A stretch of 64,000 nt of DNA, from NCBI GenBank assembly GCA_031973395.1, contig DALYDD010000003.1:1-64000 (forward strand). The letters are read 5' to 3'. This stretch comes from DALYDD01 sp031973395. Its GTDB lineage: Bacteria > Patescibacteriota > Minisyncoccia > Phycocordibacterales > CAIZLB01. A program made the translations under genes and the position numbers. The notes under the pieces are model-generated. The model had not been told where the DNA came from. It was given only the letters and a program-made list of their open reading frames with translations, and did no database searches. Positions 57,663 to 64,000 of the stretch are shown here, in pieces. Each line of letters starts with the position of its first letter. Positions within the stretch are counted from its first letter, which is position 1.

Positions 57663-59414
57663 ATGTTCATCGAATCATCCCAATTAAAACAAGCCTTGCT
57701 CGAAGCAGGGCAGATAAACGAGAGTGATCTCGATGCCGCTTTTAAAACTGCGCAAGAAAAAAGCGTAGAAGTTGGAGATATTTTAATCTCTGGAGGAAAA
57801 ATAAATGAAGATGACTATCGCCGCGTTCTTGCACATGTCCTCGGTGTGCCTTTTGTGGATCTGAAAAATGAGAAATTAGAATTCGAAATCTTGTCATTGA
57901 TCCCTGAGCCAATTGCCCGAAATCATAATATTGTGGCCTATGCGAAAAAGGGCGAATCGCTCGAAGTGGCCATGCTCGACACAGATGATTTATCGGCTAT
58001 TGATTTTATAAAAAAGAAAACCGGCTTCAAGATTTTGCCTCGTCTTACAAATACAGAATCGATGAAGTCTGCGCTCATTCAGTATCAAAAAACATTGAAG
58101 GCTGATTTCGGCGATATCATCCAGCAAGAAGCAAGTAATTTGAAAGTGAAACAGGAGGCAGGTGATGAAGCGAGTGGAGAAGATCTAAAAAAACTTGCGG
58201 AAGATTTGCCGGTGGTTCGAATTGTAGACACGCTATTGAAACATGCGGTTTTGCAGGATGCATCTGATATTCATATCGAGCAAATGGAACTCGAGGTCGT
58301 GGTGCGTTACCGAATCGATGGAATTCTTCATGATGCCATGGTTTTGCCAAAACAAGTTGGTTCAAGTATTACGGCCCGTATAAAAGTTCTTTCTAACTTG
58401 AAGCTTGATGAGAAAAGATTGCCGCAGGATGGACGATTCAAGATTGAGCTCAATGGAGAAAAGATCTCTTTTCGTGTTTCTATTCTACCCACATATTTTG
58501 GTGAAAAAACCGTAATGCGATTATTGCGCGAAGGTGTTTCTGGTTTTACTTTGGAAAAACTTGGCTTCCACGGACAAAACTTGGAAATCATTCATGAGGC
58601 TTGCAAACTTGCCGACGGGCTTATTTTGACAACAGGTCCGACTGGATCTGGAAAGACAACCACGCTGTATACCGCGCTCGATATTTTGAATACTCCTGAT
58701 GTAAATATTTCGACTGTAGAAGATCCGGTGGAATATCAAATGAAGCGCATCAATCAAACGCAAGTAAAGCCTGAAATTGGTTTTACATTTGCCAATGGAT
58801 TGCGATCACTTTTGCGACAAGATCCAGATGTCATCATGGTGGGAGAAATTCGAGATAATGAAACAGCGGCTCTTGCAATCAATGCCGCGCTCACTGGCCA
58901 CCTCGTGCTTTCAACATTGCACACCAACTCAGCTGCTGGTGCTATTCCACGCCTCATTGATATGAAATGCGAGCCATTCCTTCTCGTATCAACTTTGCGC
59001 GTCATTGTAGCGCAGCGATTGGTTCGCCGTTTGCATACTTCAAAACAAAAATATAATTTAACAAAAGAAGAACTCGCGTCGATCTCAAAGCATATTGATA
59101 TGGATAAGGTTTTGAAGGCTTTGCGTGAGGAAGGAATTGTGGAAAAGAAAGCGGAGTGGGCTGATATTCCTTTTTATAAACCGGTGCCAGATTCAGAATC
59201 AGAAGATGGATACAAAGGCCGAGTAGGTATTCACGAAACACTCAAGATCTCTCCAACAATCAAAGATATGGTGATCAAAGCCGCAACTTCCGACGAAATC
59301 GAAAAACAGGCACGCAATGAAGGTATGCTCACTATGTTTGAAGACGGTCTCTTCAAGGCGGCACAAGGCATGACTTCAATCGAAGAAATCTTACGCGTGG
59401 TCTCAGTAGATTAA
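57663..59414 (+). CDS. pilB: Type IV pilus extension ATPase PilB
   Basis: 583 residues. MshEN-like N-terminus (about 1-150), Walker A GPTGSGKTTT (about 324), Walker B DPDVIMVGEIRD (about 387), the His box TGHLVLSTLHTNSAAG, and C-terminal PilB features. It lacks the CxxC pairs found in the orphan paralogue. It heads an operon with pilC and four pilin-like genes. Confidence 0.94.
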   Translation: MFIESSQLKQALLEAGQINESDLDAAFKTAQEKSVEVGDILISGGKINEDDYRRVLAHVLGVPFVDLKNEKLEFEILSLIPEPIARNHNIVAYAKKGESLEVAMLDTDDLSAIDFIKKKTGFKILPRLTNTESMKSALIQYQKTLKADFGDIIQQEASNLKVKQEAGDEASGEDLKKLAEDLPVVRIVDTLLKHAVLQDASDIHIEQMELEVVVRYRIDGILHDAMVLPKQVGSSITARIKVLSNLKLDEKRLPQDGRFKIELNGEKISFRVSILPTYFGEKTVMRLLREGVSGFTLEKLGFHGQNLEIIHEACKLADGLILTTGPTGSGKTTTLYTALDILNTPDVNISTVEDPVEYQMKRINQTQVKPEIGFTFANGLRSLLRQDPDVIMVGEIRDNETAALAINAALTGHLVLSTLHTNSAAGAIPRLIDMKCEPFLLVSTLRVIVAQRLVRRLHTSKQKYNLTKEELASISKHIDMDKVLKALREEGIVEKKAEWADIPFYKPVPDSESEDGYKGRVGIHETLKISPTIKDMVIKAATSDEIEKQARNEGMLTMFEDGLFKAAQGMTSIEEILRVVSVD

Positions 59415-59448
59415 ATGGTGTGCGGCCGTAGAAACTTTTTATACAAAA

Positions 59449-60651
59449 ATGAAATTCGCATATACAGCAATAAGCAAAGAGGGCACTAAATATTCCAATA
59501 CTTTGGAAGCTAATGATAAGGGCGCTTTTTATCAGGAATTTCGTAAGACCGGAGATGTTTTGGTTTCAGTTAAAAATGAAAAAGAGAAAAAATCTGGAAA
59601 TATTAGTCTCTTTGGTCGAATAAAACCTATCGACAAAATCACTTTTGCCAGAAATATCGGTAATATGCTCGAAGCAGGACTCTCGCTTTCTCGTGCAATC
59701 AGCGTAATCGAACGACAGTCTACAAAACCAAAAATGCAGGTAATTTGTCGTGCTCTCAATAGCTCGATCGCGGCAGGAAAAAGTTTTTATGAAAGCTTGA
59801 TGCAGCATCCAAAAGTCTTTTCGACGCTTTTTACCTCTATGGTGAGAGCTGGTGAGGAGTCAGGAAATCTCGTTGAATCTCTGAAGCATGTTTCGACTCA
59901 AATGGAGAAAAGCTATTTGCTTAATAAAAAAGTACGCGGGGCAATGATGTACCCGTCGGTGATTATTTGTGTGATGCTTTTGGTTGGGGTGCTTATGATG
60001 ATTTTCGTGGTACCTGGTCTTACCAAAACGTTTACTGATCTGAAGGTGGAGTTGCCGGGCACGACACGGATTATTCTTGGCCTCAGTTCGTTTTTGCAGC
60101 ATTATTATCTTCTTGCTTTCGGCATGATTATTGCGGTGATTTTCGGCTTTGTCTATGGAATTAAAACAAAGATTGGGAAAAAAGCCTGGGACTATTTTGT
60201 TTTGAGAATCCCGGTTGTGGCACCAATTCTTAAAGAGTCGAATGCGGCCCGCACAGCCAGAACTCTTTCGTCTTTGCTCTCTGCTGGTGTAGATTTATTG
60301 CAGGCCGTCAAAATCACAGGTGAAGTGATGCAAAATGTATATTACAAGAGAGTGATGCAAGCTACGGAGAAGGTTGTTGAAAAAGGAGAACCTCTTTCCA
60401 CTGTTTTTGCAAAAGAGACAAAGCTCTATCCTGTATTCGTAAGCGAAATGGTAAGCGTTGGAGAAGAAACTGGAAAATTGGCCACCATGCTCATCGGCGT
60501 TGCTACATTTTATGAAAACGAAGTCGAACAAAAAACAAAAGACCTCTCGACCATCATCGAACCGTTTTTGATGGTTATTATTGGAGGGGCAGTTGGATTC
60601 TTTGCCGTATCGATGATCACGCCAATGTATTCGGTTATGGATAATTTATAA
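59449..60651 (+). CDS. pilC: Type IV pilus inner-membrane platform PilC
   Basis: 400 residues, two GspF domains. ITFARNIGNMLEAGLSLSRA and a matching second copy ARTLSSLLSAGVDLLQAVKI, with three membrane helices (about 170-195, 220-240, 370-395). Works with PilB to assemble pilins. 34 bp after pilB. Confidence 0.95.
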   Translation: MKFAYTAISKEGTKYSNTLEANDKGAFYQEFRKTGDVLVSVKNEKEKKSGNISLFGRIKPIDKITFARNIGNMLEAGLSLSRAISVIERQSTKPKMQVICRALNSSIAAGKSFYESLMQHPKVFSTLFTSMVRAGEESGNLVESLKHVSTQMEKSYLLNKKVRGAMMYPSVIICVMLLVGVLMMIFVVPGLTKTFTDLKVELPGTTRIILGLSSFLQHYYLLAFGMIIAVIFGFVYGIKTKIGKKAWDYFVLRIPVVAPILKESNAARTARTLSSLLSAGVDLLQAVKITGEVMQNVYYKRVMQATEKVVEKGEPLSTVFAKETKLYPVFVSEMVSVGEETGKLATMLIGVATFYENEVEQKTKDLSTIIEPFLMVIIGGAVGFFAVSMITPMYSVMDNL

Positions 60652-60653
60652 AT

Positions 60654-61109
60654 ATGAAAAGAGCTTTTACTATTATTGAAGTACTGATCAGTATAGCCAT
60701 CCTGGCATTATTATTGGGTATTTCAATGACAATATTTCAAGCTATGACCAAACAGCAGAGTTTGGATCGAGACGTTGAAACGGCGGGTTCATATCTCCTC
60801 CGTGCTCGTAATCAAACCATCACTGGTGAGGATGGATTGCAATACGGTGTTCATTTTGCCTCAACTTCCGTCACTTTATTTAAGGGAACTACATATAATT
60901 CCGCCACGACAAGTAATATTGTTTCGAATTTTCGTAATCCGACATATATGCACTCGATCAACCTGACCGGTGGTGTGTATGATGTTTATTTCAAGAAACT
61001 TTCAGGAGCTCCAAGTGCAACTGGTACTATTATTTATCGGCTATCCTCAGCGAGCACCACTCAAAAGTTGATAAATATATACGGAAGCGGTTTAGTTGAG
61101 GTACAATAG
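60654..61109 (+). CDS. Prepilin-like protein (GspH/FimT type)
   Basis: 151 residues. Type IV prepilin leader KRA-FTIIEVLISIAILALLLG with Glu at +5 of the mature part, so PilD-type processing and N-methylation are expected. C-terminal beta region. 2 bp after pilC, so translationally coupled. Confidence 0.85.
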   Translation: MKRAFTIIEVLISIAILALLLGISMTIFQAMTKQQSLDRDVETAGSYLLRARNQTITGEDGLQYGVHFASTSVTLFKGTTYNSATTSNIVSNFRNPTYMHSINLTGGVYDVYFKKLSGAPSATGTIIYRLSSASTTQKLINIYGSGLVEVQ

Positions 61110-61117
61110 ATAAAGCG

Positions 61118-61546
61118 ATGCGATTACAAAAACAGAAAGGATCGGGGATGGTTGAAGTATTGATTGCCTCCGCAATTATGGTGGCTGTGATTGTGAGTGT
61201 GGTTGGTGTATATCACTCACTGGCTAGAATGTCTCTTCAAAATACTGAGCATATTCAAGCGGCATTTCTCATGGAAGAAGGGGTAGAGGCTGTTCGAGTT
61301 ATGCGCGATGCTTCATGGTCNNNNNNNNNNTGGAAAGCTACAACCACTCCTCAGATTGTGGATATTTTTACACGCACAATCGTATTTGCGAATGTTAACC
61401 GAGATGCGAGCTTCAATATTGTTACGTCGGGTGGTTCTCAAGATACAGGCACGAGAAAGGCTACGATTAGCGTTGATTGGCTTACCAAAAATGGTACTAC
61501 GACAAAATCGGTCGATATGTATATTTTTAAAACATTCAATAATTAA
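61118..61546 (+). CDS. PilV-like minor pilin (interrupted by an N gap)
   Basis: 142 residues as read. Leader KGSG-MVEVLIASAIMVAVIV with Glu at +3 of MVEV. Ten N at 61321-61330 hide 3-4 codons around residue 68-71; the frame is kept across the gap, but the true length is uncertain. Homologous in type to PilV/GspI minor pilins. Confidence 0.75.
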   Translation: MRLQKQKGSGMVEVLIASAIMVAVIVSVVGVYHSLARMSLQNTEHIQAAFLMEEGVEAVRVMRDASWXXXXWKATTTPQIVDIFTRTIVFANVNRDASFNIVTSGGSQDTGTRKATISVDWLTKNGTTTKSVDMYIFKTFNN

Positions 61547-62095
61547 ATGATCAGAAAAAGAAATACAATTCATGTTTCAGCTCATAAATCACGAGGGATG
61601 TCGCTTGTAGAGCTTGTTATTTATATGGCGATGCTCGTAGTATTGCTGAGCGCCATTATCCAATCAGTGCTCATCCTCTCTACTCATTATCGAGGAGTAC
61701 GAAATACTCGAGATATTGAAGATTCTGCTATCGCCGTTTTCGATAGACTTGTTCGTGAAGCCCGCAGTGCCGATGATATCGTTACTGCCTCATCAACCTT
61801 CTTGGTTTCGCCTGGAGCGGTTGCCCTGCTTTCAACTGATGCGACGACCGGGCAATCAACCACTACTCGATTTTTTGTATCAAATGGCAAGGTGCGCATT
61901 TCTGAAAATGGCATTGATCTAGGTCCTCTCACAAAAGAAAGTGTGTCCGTACTCGGATTTACCGTATATCAAATTACATCTTCGAACTCGAAAGGACTCA
62001 AGATTGAATTAAGTTTGCAAGCCGATGAAGCAACCCCTGCAATTATCTCCAAGAATTTTTATACAACAGTGGTGCTCAGGGGGACTTATCAATAA
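61547..62095 (+). CDS. PilW/GspJ-like minor pilin
   Basis: 182 residues with leader SRG-MSLVELVIYMAMLVVLLS (Glu at +5), and the PulJ-type VFDRLVREARSADDIVTAS. It starts at the base following the previous stop. Likely part of the pilus tip complex. Confidence 0.82.
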   Translation: MIRKRNTIHVSAHKSRGMSLVELVIYMAMLVVLLSAIIQSVLILSTHYRGVRNTRDIEDSAIAVFDRLVREARSADDIVTASSTFLVSPGAVALLSTDATTGQSTTTRFFVSNGKVRISENGIDLGPLTKESVSVLGFTVYQITSSNSKGLKIELSLQADEATPAIISKNFYTTVVLRGTYQ

Positions 62096-62101
62096 TTTAT
62101 C

Positions 62102-63865
62102 GTGTCCAAAACAAATATGAAAAGCTTTTCAGCAAAGAAATACACAGGTGGGCAAGTGGTGATGGCAGCAACCCTCATTTTCCTCACACTTTCTCTTGTT
62201 GTGGTTATTGGGATTTCTTCTCCTATTGCATCTCAAATCAGGAATAGCTCACTTGTTTTACAAACCCGAAAAAGTGTCACTGCGGCAGAAACCATGAATG
62301 ATGATGCACTGTACAGATTAAATTCTGGTCGAACATTGCCCGCGACAATGGTTTTAGCTCTCAATGACTCTACCTCTACAGCGCAAATTACTGATGTCGG
62401 AGGGGCCAAACAGATTATTTCCATCGGTGAATTCGGTAATACAGAACGAGTTTCGAAATCCACATTCTCACAAGGAAGCGGGGTCTCAATCAGCTATGGA
62501 TTGCAGGTGGGAAATGGGGGCCTCACTATGAATGGTGGACCAACTATCTATGGAAATGCATACTCAAATGGAAATATTACAGCTTCGGGAGGATCCACTA
62601 TTACAGGTAGCGCTAGTGCGGCTGCGTACTTAAGCGCGAGCCCTCTAATCAGCAATGGTACAGATGTGACACCTTGGGGCTCTGTCGATGTGGGAAAAAC
62701 AAATAATGTACAGCTCATAGCTCAGAGTTTCCAAGTTCCTGTCACATCTTCGATCACTTCATTTAATATATATGTAAAAAAATCCGGGGCCCCCGCCAAT
62801 GGAACACTTAAAATTTATAATTCAAATGGCTCAAATGTGGGCACAACACAGATCGGTAGTTCGGGGACATTGAGTGCTGCGCTCGTGAATGGACAATATG
62901 ATTGGATTGAAATCTATCCAACTGCTCCAATTACACTCACTGCAAATACGACGTATTGGCTAACATTTGAATACCAGGGAAGTAATGTTAATTACTATAC
63001 ATTAGGGGCGAATGATAATACATACGGTGCAGGTTCATTGAAATTGAAGAATAAGACAGGTGGTTCATGGGGTGCCTATTATGATGCAACTCCGGGCACA
63101 AAGGATATCTATTTTTCTATGACCACAGGGGTTGTGAGCACGATTAGCGGAATTACAATACAAGGCAGTGCCAATGCCGCAGTTATTAATAATTCTACAG
63201 TAAACGGCAATCTATATTGCCAGAGCGGTACTTCGAATAATAAGGCTTGTGACGATACACAACCCCTACCATCATCACAGCCAATGCCAATTTCTTCTGC
63301 GAATATTCAAGCTTGGAAGGATGAGGCTTCGAGTGGAACTATTCGAAATTCTTCTTGGGATCTGGGAAACGATACATCAACATCAACACCCGGTGCAATG
63401 AAGATCGTAGGTGACCTAACGGTCCGAGATGGTGCAACTTTGACAATTACCGGGCCGCTATATGTAACTGGCCGGTTTAAAATCGAGGGGGGTGCTCGAG
63501 TCAAATTGGCAAGCTCATACGGCACAGGAGATGAGGTTATCGTTGTGCAATCATTCAAACTTTCAGGTGGTGGTACGCTCAATGGTAGTGGTACGGCTGG
63601 TAGTTATGTAACCTTAGTTGCTGATAGTGCGAATATTGGTGGAGTATATGCAGGCGAGGCTGAGGGTGGAACCAGCGCGGTTGTCTACATGGCGCCATTT
63701 GGGACCATCAAGTTCTCTGGTGGAGCCTCTGCTAAGGCAGCTGTCGCTAATGCGATAATAATGGAGGGCGGTACTAGCTTGGTATATGAGGCGGGCCTAG
63801 CCAGCATTACATTTAATAACGGTCCCTCGGGTGCGTGGAATGTGAATAGTTGGAAGGAAATCTAA
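62102..63865 (+). CDS. PilX-like large minor pilin / surface protein
   Basis: 587 residues from GTG (62102); ATG at 62117 is an alternative. N-terminal helix GGQVVMAATLIFLTLSLVVV without a Glu+5. The C-terminus is beta-rich: repeated Gly/Ser/Thr/Asn turns as in beta-helix or bactofilin-like folds, with an inserted domain (about 190-345: SFQVPVTSSITSFNIYVKKS, then TTYWLTFEYQGSNVNYYTLG) like carbohydrate-binding or DUF-type modules. Perhaps the adhesive tip of the pilus. Confidence 0.7.
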   Translation: MSKTNMKSFSAKKYTGGQVVMAATLIFLTLSLVVVIGISSPIASQIRNSSLVLQTRKSVTAAETMNDDALYRLNSGRTLPATMVLALNDSTSTAQITDVGGAKQIISIGEFGNTERVSKSTFSQGSGVSISYGLQVGNGGLTMNGGPTIYGNAYSNGNITASGGSTITGSASAAAYLSASPLISNGTDVTPWGSVDVGKTNNVQLIAQSFQVPVTSSITSFNIYVKKSGAPANGTLKIYNSNGSNVGTTQIGSSGTLSAALVNGQYDWIEIYPTAPITLTANTTYWLTFEYQGSNVNYYTLGANDNTYGAGSLKLKNKTGGSWGAYYDATPGTKDIYFSMTTGVVSTISGITIQGSANAAVINNSTVNGNLYCQSGTSNNKACDDTQPLPSSQPMPISSANIQAWKDEASSGTIRNSSWDLGNDTSTSTPGAMKIVGDLTVRDGATLTITGPLYVTGRFKIEGGARVKLASSYGTGDEVIVVQSFKLSGGGTLNGSGTAGSYVTLVADSANIGGVYAGEAEGGTSAVVYMAPFGTIKFSGGASAKAAVANAIIMEGGTSLVYEAGLASITFNNGPSGAWNVNSWKEI

Positions 63866-63971
63866 CAAAATACAATGGCACCTAGGAAACGCAGTCATCT
63901 TCTGCTGAAGATGCTGCTCCTGCTCAGAGCCAAGCTCTTCCGCAAGGTTCCTAGGTGTTATTGCATTTTGT
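63865..63971. repeat. Structured element, copy B (conserved core)
   Basis: Outer stem of 24 bp (63865-63888 with 63948-63971; two G-U pairs and one mismatch). The core on the minus strand reads hairpin AGAGC-TTG-GCTCT, then GCAG+CATCTT, loop CAGCAG, AAGATG, bulged A, CTGC. It is the same architecture as 4221-4349 with matched base changes in both stems and unrelated outer arms. It begins at the stop codon of the preceding gene. Confidence 0.75.
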
Positions 63972-64000
63972 TTGGAGTACAAATCCGCGGGTGACTTGAT

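Overview
The window looks like a piece of a small-genome Patescibacteria / Candidate Phyla Radiation chromosome, most like Parcubacteria. This is inferred from gene content and style: AT-rich DNA, short intergenic gaps, the standard code (TGA is never read through), very few Shine-Dalgarno sites, a combined type IV pilus and VirB-like secretion gene set, and reduced versions of core proteins such as an 88-residue RnpA and a trigger factor without its PPIase domain. Two runs of ten N (43738 and 61321) show it is a scaffold. The first 455 bases are GC-rich and encode part of a lipoprotein unlike anything else here.

Layout. 0.9-9.1 kb: an orphan PilB/GspE-type ATPase, a structured RNA candidate, ruvB, ruvC, tyrS and a class A penicillin-binding protein. 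9.2-13.6 kb: the replication-origin neighbourhood (DUF721-like gene, dnaN, oriC candidate, dnaA, then divergent rpmH-rnpA-yidC). 13.7-27.5 kb: one long minus-strand cluster for an envelope secretion machine (VirB4-type ATPase, TraC-like N-terminal protein, PrgI-like protein, VirB6/TrbL-like channel, VirB2-like pilin fused to an RlpA-like domain, and several unrecognised membrane or secreted proteins). No relaxase or VirD4 coupling protein is seen. 27.5-39.7 kb: rsmA, a UvrD/PcrA helicase, a LysM-M23 peptidase, comM, a NYN-domain protein, rpsO, a Xer recombinase, exonuclease III and a CCA-adding enzyme. 38.1-40.6 kb: six sites resembling the universal ParB target parS, plus tRNA-Arg and tRNA-Gly. 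40.6-56.5 kb: yraN, tRNA-Pro, an RNHCP protein, a trypsin-like protease, tRNA-Gly, HU (broken by a gap), RNase Y, clpP, rsmE, a TrmB-type regulator with a likely operator, a methyltransferase, trigger factor, a Mn-dependent pyrophosphatase and nusA. 56.7-63.9 kb: a large structured RNA candidate with promoter and terminator, then pilB-pilC and four pilin-like genes.

The most unusual items are: (1) two copies of a structured element (4221-4349 and 63865-63971) with a conserved core, compensatory base changes and unrelated outer arms; (2) a roughly 520-nt candidate noncoding RNA at 56944-57461 and two smaller ones at 2828-3046 and 37863-38128; (3) the parS-like cluster; (4) a recurring layout in which the -10 box lies only 6-11 nt before the start codon, suggesting widespread leaderless transcription, together with two genes that start 1-6 nt after a tRNA; and (5) the pilin-RlpA fusion. 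None was tested by database search; all rest on reading the sequence.
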